From contig NC_085137.1 in the NCBI RefSeq assembly GCF_035046485.1, forward strand, positions 454,266,980 through 454,330,979: a stretch of 64,000 nucleotides of DNA. The letters are read 5' to 3'. The position numbers were made by a program, and so were the translations under genes. Shown here piece after piece: positions 8,533 through 20,524 of the stretch. The notes below the pieces were generated by a model that had not been told where the DNA came from, did not search any database, and worked only from the letters and a program-made list of their open reading frames with translations. Source of the stretch: Aedes albopictus (lineage: Eukaryota; Arthropoda; Insecta; Diptera; Culicidae). Every line of letters starts with the position of its first letter. The stretch's first letter is position 1.

Positions 8533-11245
8533 ACTGCCATAATTCTGCAAAGTGACGTAAGCGTCGATATTTTTGGTATATTATCACGGTGTGCCAAAAA
8601 CCGTTATTAACAAATAAAAATGTCCACCCAAATGGCACCCGGCATTCGAAAGATATACTATTCTAGTATCTCCTCTGAAAATTTGAAAATGTTTCATCGA
8701 GGGAAACTAAAGTTTTTGTGATTTGAAGATTTTGAGCTATCTCTATAGGATTTTCTTATATGAGTAAATATGCTCGCACGGTGTGCCTGATACCACTATT
8801 TACTAATGAAAATGTACTCCAAACTAACACCCGGCATTCGAAAGATATACTATTCTAGTATCTCCTCCGAAAATTTGAAAATGTTTTATCGAGGAAAACC
8901 AAAGTTTTTACTGTTTGAAGATTTTCCTCTATTTTCATAGAATTAGCTCATATATGGAAATATTGTTCTTCATATTATAAACAAATAATAACACTGCTCA
9001 ACAATATTTAAAAAAAAACTTCGTAATATGAGATGAGAAAAAAAGAACAGGGTTTTGTAACCCTATAAGTGTCATAGTGGAAGAATTTTCGAAAAATATT
9101 GGAATGGGACTTAACAGTTCAAGACCGAAGTTTAAATTGAGAACTTGGGGTGTTCAATTGATATACGCATTAGAGTTTCTAGGATCCCAAACCCCTATTA
9201 TGTTTTTCTTAACCCAAAACGTTAGCTAGTTTTGAACGGTGTCATGAGTTTCACCTATTCTAAAAGTACAATAAATATTCAAGCAACTTCTCTGAAAATT
9301 TCAATTACCGTAGTTTGAGAATCTATTAATGTTTCATAGTTCTACCTGCTACTCGAATACAAATTAAAATGTGGCATGCCGTGAGCGTTGATTACATAAA
9401 CTTTCTAAGAGTTTGACACCCGGTTTTTATTTTGTTTTCAAGCACGTTATAAATATGTTGGTATCTTGTCGGTGAATTTGAAAATGTTTCATGGTGAAAC
9501 GAGAGTTAAAGTGAATTAACAGCCCAAGGTTTTAGTATTCCTAGGAAGCTTTGTAAATCGTTGGTATAATGTTTAAGATATTAAACCTTTGAAAGTAAAC
9601 CTAAATGCTAATCATTTTGCTTGCCAGCTTTTATACGCCATGTTACTAACGTGTTTTCCGTGAATTTAGAAATTTTACATTTGAATGATCATCAGTAACA
9701 ACAATTTTAAGTTTTGATTTCAATTTCATTGGAGATATGAATACTATCACTTTATCTATAAACACGTTAAAAACACCTACTGAGCTTTGTAACAGTATCG
9801 CAAAAAATGTGCCGTTCACTCGTTGCAATGCTTTTTAGTTGCAAATCCGCTAATTGAAAAGTTTGACAAGTTTTTGCAATCAAAAAGCAATAAAGTGTCA
9901 AATTCGTGCTGTCAGTCATGCTGTCAGTGCATTTCAATGCACTTTAGTCACAGACAAACATACATACTACTCAAGTCTAAATCATCGCACGATTTAACGG
10001 TCATTTTGAAAATAACGTGTGGTTCGGACTGTGCTCGCATGTGTCATGGTGGCGCTGCTGTGCCTACATCACCTCTAAATTTTGGAGAGAAATGAACGCG
10101 ACGCCGATCAATGTTTACAAAAAATGACTCCATTATGAACCTTCATTCATGTTTTATGAATGGATGACGCCACGGGGGAGTCGTCAGCTGCAAAATTGTT
10201 ACATCGAGCCGAGGGAAACAACACCTGCAAATGAATGTTTCGGATTCAGCATTATAGAGGGTGCTAGTGAGATGCCATTTTCTTCTAAGTAATATGTCTG
10301 TTTGTCTGTGCTTTAGTGTCAAAGTGACGTTGCAATTAGCGAATGGCATCCGCTCGTTGCAAAGTAAACATTTTGCAAAAAGCAAACGACCGCTGTATAT
10401 AATCACAGTTTTAGATAAGTTAAAAAATATATATTCATTGCGAGGAATGATTAACATGAGAAATTGGAATAATATTCTTTGAAGTTGCTATATTTTCAAT
10501 ATACTTTATCATATCTTATATTTTCAAACCACTGTAATTTGCGATTGTTTCAATGAAATGTTGTCAAATTTTCAGAGAAGTTGTTTGAATGTTGTATCTT
10601 TGGAATGGTGTTTGTGCAACTTATTAATATTTGTTTATGGTTTGAACATCTTGAACATGCTTGAAACATCTTATGGCAATATTGCCATATATGAGCTAAT
10701 TCTATGAAAATAGAGGAAAATCTTCAAACAGTAAAATCTTTGGATTCCCTCTATAAATTATTTTCAAATTTTCGGAGGAGATACTAGAATAGTATATCTT
10801 TCGAATGCCGGGTGTTAGTATGGAGTACATTTTTATTTGTTAATAGTGGTCTCAGGCACACGGAGCGTATTAAATTTACTCATATAAGAAAATCCTATAG
10901 AAATGGCTCAAAATCTTCAAATCACAAAAACTTTAGTTTCCCTCGATGAAACATTTTCAAATTTTCAGAGGAGATACTAGAATAGTATATCTTTCGAATG
11001 CCGGGTGCCATTTGGGTGGACATTTTTATTTATTAATAACGGTTTTTGGCACACCGTGTTATATATAATATCTGGTGTAAAAATAACAATGTGGTATACC
11101 TGCTGTATTAGAATGCAAGATCTAGTCGTAATCTATCATCTATGGAAAGAAGCTTAGAGCATGAGCAAGAGTTTTATGCATAGTAACCAAAAAATGGGCC
11201 AAAACTATCAATGTCGCTTACGTCACTTTGCAGAATTACGGCAGT
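8533..11245. mobile_element. Foldback element of about 2.7 kb with modular inverted arms
   Basis: The outer ends are inverted copies of ACTGCCRTAATTCTGCAAAG (8533 onward and up to 11245). Inside each end lies an arm of about 400 bp (about 8585-8960 and 10690-11060) that matches its partner closely. Each arm is two tandem modules of about 190 bp sharing ACCCGGCATTCGAAAGATAT and TCTAGTATCTCCTC. Weaker inverted similarity continues inwards (9265-9330 against 10515-10620; ACAGACAAACA near 9952 against 10290-10320) towards a centre near 10150. The right end is longer than the left between the outer repeat and the first module. No transposase frame was found, so it is non-autonomous. The flanking duplication is unclear (possibly AC). 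Confidence 0.85.
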
Positions 11246-11425
11246 ACAAATCTGTATGTAGGCAGATACGTAGTGGCAGCATTCCTCTGCGAACAACCGC
11301 CGCAATAACAAACAAAAGCTACCCCGCTACCCATACTGGGTGTATTGATACTTGAACAAAGAACCTGGGTGTCTACTGCACCCCGGTTCGATGACGATTG
11401 ACTGGATGGCAAACAAACTGAATTA
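11246..11425. other. No recognised feature
   Basis: Short unassigned sequence between the foldback element and the small minus-strand frame. Confidence 0.35.
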
Positions 11426-11656
11426 TCATTGTTTACATTTAGGGCTCAATCGTGTGGCAGAATTAGTTTTTTTTACTATAGAGGTTTTAAACCTAGGCTC
11501 ATTTGCCTCTTGCAGAATTTGTTGAAATACACGACAAAATCGGCCAGCTTCGTCAATATGTTTGTCGCCATCAAAGTGCAACGCACAAATCATTCTCTGT
11601 ATTTGTGAAATACGTTGTTTCGTTCGCATAAAATCCACGCACATATTTGCTTGCAT
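11426..11656 (-). other. Unassigned 76-codon open frame, probably not a gene
   Basis: A minus-strand frame starts at 11656 and holds a stretch of amphipathic composition (VDFMRTKQRISQIQRMICAL) that reads more like protein than most chance frames here. Its 3' part runs into the poly(A)-tailed micro-element copy at 11467-11497, so the last residues are not native. No domain was recognised. It may be a captured exon or a transposon remnant. Confidence 0.2.
11467..11497 (-). mobile_element. Second copy of the 31-nt micro-insertion
   Basis: In reverse complement it begins CCTAGGTTTAAAACCTCTAT and ends in an A-run, with one or two differences from 5081-5111. A flanking duplication could not be recognised. 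Confidence 0.55.
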
Positions 11657-11685
11657 CCTTTCTTGAACGAAGAAAACTAGTTTGT

Positions 11686-12610
11686 CTAATCTAATCTAAT
11701 CTAATCTAACGCATACGCAGCCAGTACAAGAAAGCATCCTGGAAAATAATCGGGTTAGATTACGCCCAATTATTTTTCTTGTCAATATTGATGCTTGCAG
11801 CATATCAAAGATATGACACAAGCGTCAAAGCGGCCAGGCCTACTGCGTAGCGTTTACCGCAGAGATGAATCTTCGAAATTCTTCGACTATAATAAACTTT
11901 CGTTTAACATCGAATCACTTCTCGAATCTACAGGGGAGGAAGGATGCGTGGACATACCGTACCAAACGCTCCGAGATATTTGCTATTATATGGTTCAATA
12001 TATACAATATACAATAGAGAAATAGGAAGCATGAAACGTCCTCACCAAGTTTGTCGTTTTATATCCATTTGATGATCGTCTTTTCTGAACCAGGTTCCTC
12101 TTGATGTGGGATGCTGCTGATAACTGCTTGAGAAATGTCACGCCACAAAAACTATCAACACCCGCGCACATAGTTGTTGTACGAATGTTCGAAATGTTTT
12201 CTGGATAACACAAGACTACAAGTCATTGCACTAACACACTGTTCTGATTTAAAATTTTCACACCAAGAATATAAAGCTTAACAGCATTGGCAAAAGTACA
12301 CGATGCGGCATGAAAAGTGGGTGTCCGCTTGTTCGCGACGTATAACCAAATCAATCACTAGCGGAATAACGATATCAAGTTCTTCCGGCCATAATCACAA
12401 CACGAAAGTCTTCAATTTGAAGATAAGAGCTTCAAAACTGCAACACAACCATTGTGCCGAACGGATTCCACAAATCATATGCTCAAAACTTCCGGAAGGC
12501 GTAGCTCTAGCCAAATTATCACAAAAACCGCACAAAACGGGAGAGCGAAAAAAAAATCGTGACAGGCAAAACAAAAACACGTCCGATCGCGGCGAGGCCT
12601 ACTTCGATCC
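11686..12610 (-). mobile_element. Non-LTR retroposon fragment with (ATTAG)n tail
   Basis: An exact 26-bp direct repeat starting TTCTTGAACGAAGAAAACTA lies at 11660-11685 and 12611-12636. Read on the minus strand, the enclosed segment ends in four to five ATTAG units next to the target repeat, as in non-LTR elements with pentanucleotide tails. The 3' region carries CAGTAGGCCTGGCCGCTTT followed by a GCTTGT block, also found at about 33890-33920 in the opposite sense, so it belongs to a family. No reverse transcriptase motif was seen in the 925 bp, as expected for a 5'-truncated copy. Confidence 0.75.
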
Positions 12611-12636
12611 TTCTTGAACGAAGAAAACTAGTTTGT

Positions 12637-14318
12637 TTACATTTATTCGAGGAGAAATAATAATTGAACAGCAGTGAAATCCAACTTTTTAATGCCATAG
12701 AGTATTTGTGAAGTGTGGCTTGAATGTCAATGGCCTGGCGAAGTGAAAATTGAACGGTGACGGAGGACATTTCGGCTAGCTGCTGCTTTGGTGCGGTTTC
12801 CTTCGTCATACGCAAAACAAGAGAAAATGTCAACTCGTAAGTAAAGTGAAATTGAGATGTGAAATTTAGTTTAATTTTTCGGTTTCCAGTGCTGTAGAGG
12901 CAGGTAATCGATAGTCTACATCTTTTAACTCCGTCTAATAAGGCATTGGCAAGAGTAATATGGAATATCTTTAATGATTGTTTATTTTCCGTCAGATGTG
13001 ACGGGAATTAGCGCATATGACGAAGTGATTTTTTACCCCAAATTAATATTACTTGGGATATTATCAAACATAACTAAACGTGTTGTCTCGATATTCTGCA
13101 TATGTATCTACAAAGATCCCGTGTTAATCAAAGTTGCGCCCTTTGATCTTCTGAGAAACTTACTAGATCACCTGTGTTTCATGGCTAACTGCATGTTTAT
13201 TGGGCAGTTTTATACCTACTGTCAAGGTAACAAATTCGGACAATAATTAGCCCTATCTATTCCACCAACTCAGGTCCACATTAGTTTATAAATAATAGCC
13301 CTGCAGGCGATCATCGCATAGCATAACACAATTAACTCCACTTGCCCATGATTGCCGAAAACTAACCAAACGGGTTAGCCTCAATGGCAACACACAAAAA
13401 AGGAATCCAAAACAAAGCCCGAAGCGTCAACGACGACGACGACGACGACGTTAGATTCTCCAACACGTTCGACACAAAGACCCTGAGAAAACCCGTTCTA
13501 CATCTCGTTGACTTCCATAGCTATGATGAGACGCAACTAACGATTCCGATTCCACGGAAGATCTAGCGCAGCATCAGCAGCAACAGTTCCCCTCGCCTAA
13601 CTAACTGACTGACTAACCAACTCAGTAGTAGGTCCACTGGAAAGAAGGTCATCGAACGTTGACCCAATTAGTTGTCCGGTTCGGATGACGAAAAAACACA
13701 CGAACAATAATCAAAAATTCCGTTTGATCTTCGACTACTCCGACGGCGGAAACCTACTGACCGAAAGCATTGGACTTAATGCTGCAACTGTGCTGAACTG
13801 GATTGAAACACATGTCTCTCCAGTCTCCACCGCCGTGGTGGTGACGGAATGACTCTCCGCGCTTAACCAAGATTTAATCACACACACCTGATCTCTGGGT
13901 GGCAGCTGTTGATTGTTTTTTTTTTCTCTTAAATTCGAATCGCGTAAAGGCGCGAGTTTACGATTTTAAGAGGCTGCGAAAAAAAAAGAATCACGTTTTG
14001 CCCGAAAAGGTTTTGCGTTCGGATGGATTGGATGAACGACGGAGAGAGGTGCGAAGTGGAAAATAACAGGTCCCATAACTGGACAGGTGACTTTTGTCCA
14101 TCGGATGGTGATGCCGGTGCGGTAGGTAAGGCGACGACGGCGACAACGGTCTTACTGAAGGGAGAAATTCGAAGTTTAATGGACAATCTTGCGGAATGCT
14201 TGGATTGGGTGACGTTGTCGTCGATTTCCGGTAGTAATGCGTGAATCAGGTGGAGAGAGTTTCTGGATTTTGTGAAATGAGGTTGCATTTTGGTATAAAA
14301 AAACATTGGTTGATATTT
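12637..14318. other. Mostly unique sequence with a GAC microsatellite
   Basis: There is no convincing gene. A (GAC)n run lies at about 13428-13450. At 12826 an ATG in good context is followed after ten bases by GTAAGT, with an acceptor-like TTTCGGTTTCCAG about 60 nt on, but splicing would give an immediate stop. Open frames at 12974-13246, 13384-13566 and 13929-14339 have no recognisable family pattern. Composition is more balanced than in the flanking repeats. Confidence 0.4.
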
Positions 14319-14320
14319 TA

Positions 14321-15575
14321 CCCAAGTAACCACAAGCATTATATCATAACATTAATTCAATCATATTATAGTTTAACTAATGCAAGATAACTTTTATTCT
14401 ACATCTGTCAAATAATGAAGCGTTTAATCTACATTATGAAAGCATTAAAGCATTATAGCATTTTGACAGTTCGGTATAGTTCTATATGGCCGTTGATTAA
14501 TGCTTCATTGCATTACCATGTTAAAAGCTTCATGGCAAACAATAATGCAAGCATTTATTACTTTATATATGCCTTTACTAAAGTTTCCATCGCTGTATAC
14601 AGAAAAATACCCCTCAGTTCGAAAAAAAAAAACATTTTTTTATAGAACCATTCAAAAGAAAAGAGAAACAAACCAAAATGTTCATGGTTTGCTGCGTAGC
14701 TCAGATGGTGCTGTTTGAAAATTTATATTTTGTATTGTTTTATGGGTTTCTGGTTGGGACATAAAAACAATCACATGGAACAAAAATTATGTGGGGTATT
14801 GGTTTCCTTATTTAACATAACGCCCCGATTTCATAAAAGAATGGATTGAAGCGCTGTTTGTATTATTTCTAATTTATTGTATTTTTTGGTCTTGTTTTTG
14901 GTAGAAGTGAGCACGTATGAAAACAAAAAGAACAGAATCAACACAGACGAATTTATATCTTAGTATTATCTTCGTTTGTGGAATCAATCGGTTCTGTAAT
15001 CGCTTGTTTTCGAATAGGATGAATTTGGGAGAGAAACATAACTGATGGTATTCAGACCCCAGCACAATTTTTTAGAGCTGCTGAAAACACAACTCAATAA
15101 GGCACGAGCTAAGTATACGTTACCTTATGTTGCACATTTTTCCAGGTGCAAAATACGTGGTATTCGTAGCACACAGCGTTAGCGCGTCTGAGTTTCATCG
15201 TGGTCCAGTTTCAGCAGTCTAGGTTCAATTCCCAAAATACAATGAAAAACATCAGAGTGAGAGTATTGGAGCAGGTATGAGAAGATAAAAATAGATAGAA
15301 AAATGAAAAACATACCTTTTCCTTTTTTGACAGAATGCCTTAAGTATGCATTCCTTACGATTTGATTGCATTAGCTATATGGAACAAGCATTTTATATGC
15401 TTTAGCAATCACCACAGTAAAGCTTGCTTTAAACCAACAATAGTGGCGCCACTTTCAACTTTAAACTTACTTTAATGGTACTTATATGACAAAACAACTT
15501 TATATCGCATGTCGTATAATACACTATAAAGCGAAATTAATGCTCTAAATATATCCAGCGTCATGGTTACTTGGG
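14321..15575. mobile_element. TA-flanked TIR element with CCCAAGTAACCA ends
   Basis: The element starts CCCAAGTAACCA and ends TGGTTACTTGGG, with TA on both sides (14319-14320 and 15576-15577). The interior near both ends is rich in GCATTA and TAATGC phrases. At 1255 bp with no transposase frame it is best read as a non-autonomous Tc1/mariner-type element. A weak tRNA-like stretch lies inside at about 15172-15237. A similar end (GTTACTTGGGTA) occurs alone near 28480. Confidence 0.7.
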
Positions 15576-15780
15576 TAGGCACTGTTTGCCATAATGGAGT
15601 CTCCTTATGGCCACGTTGTGACAAATCTGAAATTGTTTTTACTTGTTGGATAGAAAACTTACTAACGTCACAATTGATCTATGTTTTTTTTCTGTCAATT
15701 TCTAGATTTTACTTGGGCTTGCCAAGCTAAGTGGAAATTAGAATGTTGTGAATTCTTTAACATTTATGTACGTAACATAA

Positions 15781-15905
15781 ACACGTGTTTGGTGAACAAA
15801 TTGAGACTTGAATTGCGGAAACACATCCACGAGCTCCTGTGGGAATCGAAACCACAACTACCAATTTGCTAGAATGGCGCTTCTTTCCTCCAAGCTACGG
15901 ATCCA
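15781..15905 (-). mobile_element. tRNA-headed SINE, inverted pair, left member
   Basis: In reverse complement this reads TAGCTTGGAGGAAAGAAGCG, then a B-box-like TTTCGATTCCCACAGGAGC and a tail containing AATTCAAGTCTCAATT and ACACGTGTTT. The same order occurs on the plus strand at 16336-16450. Confidence 0.7.
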
Positions 15906-16335
15906 CTTGACCATATCCGTCCTCTGAAAGCGTTGAACTGATCTCTATTCTACTATCGCACATGGTTTGTTTCTTTTCACAATCCAAATCTCCTTCTGAT
16001 GAGATAAGATGAAAATCACTCACACATCTCTGTTGTACACATGTATTTGAAAGCGGGAGATAAATTATTTTTGAATTGTCGTGAGCTTTGGACACGTTTT
16101 GTTTTCATATTTTTGCAAGTGTGCTCGATGATAGCCGATTTGACAGTTCGATAGGTAGATTTGGTTTCAATCTTTACGGGACTCAGATATAAACAGACTC
16201 CAATGAACACAACAAATACACGTATATGATGAACAAATTGCGAATAGCTTTTTTTTTTGTTCTTTTGTCAGGCTAAGACCATGGGTTGGTCCATCTTGCC
16301 TAATTGCGAATAGCTTTGCGAAAAGTTCCACGTGC
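15906..16335. other. Spacer between inverted SINE copies
   Basis: About 430 bp without a recognised feature. It would form the loop if the flanking inverted copies paired in a transcript. Confidence 0.45.
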
Positions 16336-16450
16336 TTCGTAGCTTGGAGGAAAGAAGCGCCCGTCTATAGCGGATTGGGAGTCGTGGGTTCGATTCCCAC
16401 AGGAGCTCGTGGATGTCTTTTAGGCAATTCAAGTCTCTATTTACACGTGT
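16336..16450 (+). mobile_element. tRNA-headed SINE, inverted pair, right member
   Basis: A tRNA-like head (GTAGCTTGGAGGAAAGAAGC; B box GGGTTCGATTCCCACAGG near 16386) is followed by AATTCAAGTCTCTATTTACA and ACGTGTTT. It pairs with the minus-strand copy at 15781-15905. Confidence 0.7.
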
Positions 16451-17649
16451 TTCTGTTGTATACATAAATGCAAAAGCATTTCCAACATGTTTTCTTTATT
16501 TATTGCATCGTTCCAAGTGGCATACAGCCTAAATCTCAGCTTGATGTTGTATGAGCTCTTTGACAGTTATTAACTGTGAGTTTCCTACAGCCAATGATCA
16601 TTTTGCATGTGTAGGTAGGTATATCGCAGCAAGGAGAATCATTAGCAAGTTACTTTATGCCCAAGGAAGTCCATCACAATAAGTTCCTGGAACGGGTAGA
16701 AATCAAATCCGTACTATATCAATGGATTATTTCTTATTTATGATGAATCGACTAATATTTTCTAATTATCACATTTTGAAATGTTCCGACAGCAGAAGGA
16801 AATATCCAATTTCACATTTCACCTCTAATACAATCATAATCGTTGCAGCATATCCCCCCGAAAATCCTCCATAATCATGAGCCTCAAAGTGAATTTTTAT
16901 GTTTTCATCACCGTCACACCGTGTTCAACTCGTCTCCAACCAGCCATCGGCATCGGTTGTCATCGTCCACTGTCATCCAACCGTGTAACGTGAAGACAAC
17001 GCAAAGGTGACAAGACGAGATGGCAAAGGGCGTCGAAATGTTCCATCGCATCGTGGACCGACGACGACGTTACCCACCGGTAACGGTTGTTAGTGCGGTT
17101 TTTAAATTTTCATGCAATTCCACCCTCACTCTTCTGTTTAGTCGCCAGCACCACCCACTAGTACGCCGCTGACTGCCGTCGGTCGATTAAAACCCGGCTT
17201 TTGCTGTGTAGAGACTCAGATCGGTTTAATCGTCGATTAGATTCCAAACTTCTTTCTGCGGGAACGATCCGAGGCGGGCGGACAGGTGTGCAAAGCGTGC
17301 AGAAAAAAAAACACACTCGGAATTATCAGGTGAACAATGTAAATGGGATGACAAGACAAATGAAAAACCTAGGAAATAACCATGGAGGAGTTGCGTTCCG
17401 TTGCGTCGTGAGAAATTGCGTAACTGACTTGACTAGGTACCTATCAAGATACAAAGGTGTTGGCGGTGTGGATCGGATGGTAGACTATAGCAGGTGGGAG
17501 TGCGAGCACTGCCACAGCGAAGGTGAATTAGAGAAGATTTTTTTTTCTTGGTCTGTTGCTTTTCTGCGGGATGTGGAGCAATGTTTGCGAAGGTTTCTTT
17601 TTCTAACGCGGGGAAGGCTTTTTGGATTAAGACGGTGGATGAACGTTGG
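16451..17649. other. Largely unique sequence, no gene recognised
   Basis: The stretch 16850-17400 is GC-richer. An open frame at 17201-17755 runs into the Feilai-like SINE, so its C-terminal part is SINE sequence and the frame is not trusted. No domain was recognised. Confidence 0.4.
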
Positions 17650-17912
17650 GGGTCTCCAGTTAGTCTGTTGGTTAAGGCTGTGGATCACCAACTCGGAGTC
17701 GGCTGGTTCGATTCCCGTTCCGGTAGGGAAAATTTTCTTGACTCCCTGGACATAATGTAGTGTTGTCCTTGCCTTAAAATACGTATACAAATTCATGCAA
17801 TTGCAAACAAACAAAGCCCTTTAATTAATAACTGTGGAAGTGCTCAAAAAGCACTGAGTTGAAGAGAAGCAGTCCAAGTTCCAGTGGGAACGTAGAGCCA
17901 TGAAGAAGAAGA
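17650..17912 (+). mobile_element. tRNA-derived SINE, Feilai-like, copy 2
   Basis: The head is GGTCTCCAGTTAGTCTGTTG with B box TGGTTCGATTCCCGTTCC near 17703. The body (ACAAATTCATGCAATTGC, AATTAATAACTGTGGAAGTG) ends CCATGAAGAAGAAG, colinear with 1800-2010. The flanks AGACGGTGGATGAACGTTGG and AGACATTGGATGGAAGCTGG agree at 15 of 20 positions and may be a decayed TSD. Confidence 0.78.
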
Positions 17913-18099
17913 CATTGGATGGAAGCTGGCGCGTAGAATTCCGGTTGCTTGAATTCCAAAATTTGTAGCAAATTCCATAAAAAAAGTCACTGCAATGCAT
18001 CGACAGATTACTGACAAGATGTGTGATAAGCTGTTTCCAGTGCTGTCATGGTAAAATCAGAGCTAGTTTGTCAAGGTTCCCCGATTTCAGTGCCCCTTA

Positions 18100-20524
18100 A
18101 CTGGTACATTCCCATGGATGAATTCCTGAGAGAATCTCTGAAGGTATCGTTTGAGCAATTCTTGAAGCAACTGCAGGAACAACTTCTGAAAGAATCCATG
18201 GAACAACTTTTGAAGAAATCCCTGCTGAAATTTCTGAAGTAATTCTAGGAATATTAAAAAAGTCTTCAAAGATATTTCCGAAAGTATCGATGAAGAAATT
18301 TCAGAAGCAATTTAAAAGAAAATATGAATATTTTAAGAATCCATAGATGAAAATTCTGAAGAAATTACAGGAGGAATACCTGAAGAAACACCTGGAAACC
18401 CCTGGCCCTGTTGAAATACCTAACAAAACTGAAATATTTGTAAAAAAAAATCCTGAAGAAACCATCTAAAAAAAATCCTAATAAATTTTTTTAATGAATT
18501 CCTCGAGGAATCCTTATAAAATTCCTAGAGGTACGCTTGGAGGAAATCCTGGAGTAATTTCTGAGAAAATACATAGAGCAATACGCAGCGGAATCTATAT
18601 ATATATATATATATATATATAAATGCAGTGGCATACGTGGGACCGCGCATAACATGCAAACGGGTGGTCCGATTTGGGTCGTCTGAATTTTGTTTTGTTA
18701 GTTTTCACCCAAGGAAGGTTTATGAGGCAAAAAACATGGGAAAAATGAAAGTTTTTGTAAATCGGGTTTTATACATTTTGCACTGGGACTCGGACTTGAC
18801 TAGGGACTTAAAACGCCAAAAAACGCAGTAGGCAAAACAAAGTTTGCCGGGGGCAGCTAGTTTCTGATAAAATCTCTGTGTGGATTTCTGCAGGAATATC
18901 TGCAAGAATGTCTTCCAGCTTTTCCGTAGGAATCTTTATAAGAATATCTGAAAGACCCGGTAGACAAATTTATGAAGGAATCCTTGGAGGATGGTCTAAA
19001 ACTTAAAAAAAAAAACCTTGAACCAATTTTTGGAAGAGAAATGTTTTGATGGAATATTTTAAGGAATGTGAAGAAATTTTGGGATTTTCCTTAATAATCT
19101 CTTGAAGAAATTCTTTAGAAAGATACTGTTTGAGTATTCAGTTCTGAATTTCTGATTCTTAATGTATCCGTGAATAATTTTCTTAAAAATCCATGGAGAA
19201 TTTTTGAGAAAGTTCATGGAAGGTTTTCTAGATGAATGCTTCAAAAAATTTTGATTGCTCCATAAAAAAAATCATAAATTCGTAGATGAATTTCCGGAAC
19301 AATCTTTGCAGGAATTTCAGAAAGGAATTCTTGAAGTATTTTCCAAAGAAATTCATGCAACATTTTTGGAAGCTCCGTGCAAAACTTTCTCAAGAAGTTC
19401 TTGGAGAAATTTCTGGAGGACATCCTAAAGTCTACATGAATCCCTAGAAGATTTTGTGAAAGAATTTCTGACTGAATTTCTTTAGGATTTCCTGGTTAAT
19501 TTTTTTTTAAGTTATTCTTCGATAAGTTTCCAAAGGAGTCCCTGAATGAATTTCGTCAAGAATGGGAGATTTTTCCTGGAACTCGTGAATGATTTTTTTT
19601 AGATAAATCCTAAGATGGATTTCCGCATGGGTCTATGAAAGAATCGAAAAATCTGTGGAAATTTTTTGTCAAAGTAATCCTCGGAGAAATTTGTAAAGAA
19701 ATCTCTGAAGAAATTATAATCGAATTTATAGAAATTATAATCCGATTTTCTGAAAGCATCCCTCGAAAAATTTGTGAAGGAACCCCTCGGACAGTTTCTA
19801 TAGGAATCCCTGCAGAAATTTCTCGAATGGTTCTCACATTTTTTAAAAGGAAGATTTTCTGACAGAAATTCAGAATGTCAAAAATTAAAATAAAATCCCT
19901 TAAACAGCTTCTAAAGCAAACCCCGGAGAAAGTTTGGGTAAAAAATTATTGGAATATCGTTTGAGATAATGCTTTAAGGAATTTCCGAAGTTTTTTTTTG
20001 GAAAAAAAATTAAAAATAGGGTAAACCCTTGAAGAATTTTCTAAAGAAATACCTGGAAGAATTTCTGCAGAAACTCACACACAACTTTCTTATACAACTC
20101 TCTGTGAAAATTGTGAATGAATCCCTAGTGAAATTTCTGGAGAAATTGGAAGTTGCTATGGGACTTTCTGGTGAAATCAGTGGAAGAATTTCCAAAGCAA
20201 TTCCATCACAAAATTTTGAAGGAATTAATACAAATTTTCTGAAAAACTCTGGAGTAGTTTCTGAAGGCATCGCTGATTTTTAAGATTACTTTATCTTTGG
20301 AGAAAGTTTTGAATAAATGCCTAAGGAAATATCTGTACGAATTTTTGAAAGAATCCCTGGAGGAATTTCTGTTCAAAATCGTGGATATTATTTTGAAAAA
20401 AAAAAAAATGGAGGCATTTCAGAAGTAAATCATGCAAAATACAAAATACAAAGTATTTTTGTGGAATTTGTAGAACAGGAGCTATTTCTACACAAATTTC
20501 TGAAGAAAATTTCCGAATGATTCC
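18100..20524. repeat. Degenerate 11-12-bp array (GGAATTTCTGRA type)
   Basis: Phrases such as GGAATTTCTGAAGAAATC and GAATTCCTGGAAGAA recur every 11-12 bp in either polarity with heavy drift, interrupted by the Helitron at 18594-18860. It leads directly into the assembly gap and the homogeneous 23-bp satellite, so it looks like the aged flank of that array. Short open frames here arise from the periodicity. Confidence 0.7.
18594..18860 (+). mobile_element. Non-autonomous Helitron, copy 2
   Basis: It starts TC followed by a (TA)n run and ends GGGGGCAGCTAG. A stem GGCAAA (18831-18836) / TTTGCC (18843-18848) stands 8 nt before CTAG. Left and right flanks are A (18593) and T (18861); removing the element restores GGAATTTCTG, the host array's own phrase. 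The last 35 bp (GCAGTAGGC, GTTTGCCGGG) match copy 1 at 7809-8068, while the middle is different. Confidence 0.85.

Noticed and set aside
11686..11712. Telomere-like (CTAAT)n run
   Set aside because: It is the tail of a retroposon flanked by TSDs, only four to five units long, and not an insect telomere motif.
12826..12925. Possible first coding exon (ATG then GTAAGT) with a 14-nt micro-exon downstream
   Set aside because: Joining the pieces gives a stop within six codons; the signals are short enough to occur by chance.
13929..14339. 136-codon minus-strand frame
   Set aside because: No domain, and it runs into the end of the TA-flanked element at 14321.
17201..17755. 184-codon plus-strand frame
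   Set aside because: Its 3' third is the Feilai-like SINE and the rest has no recognisable domain.
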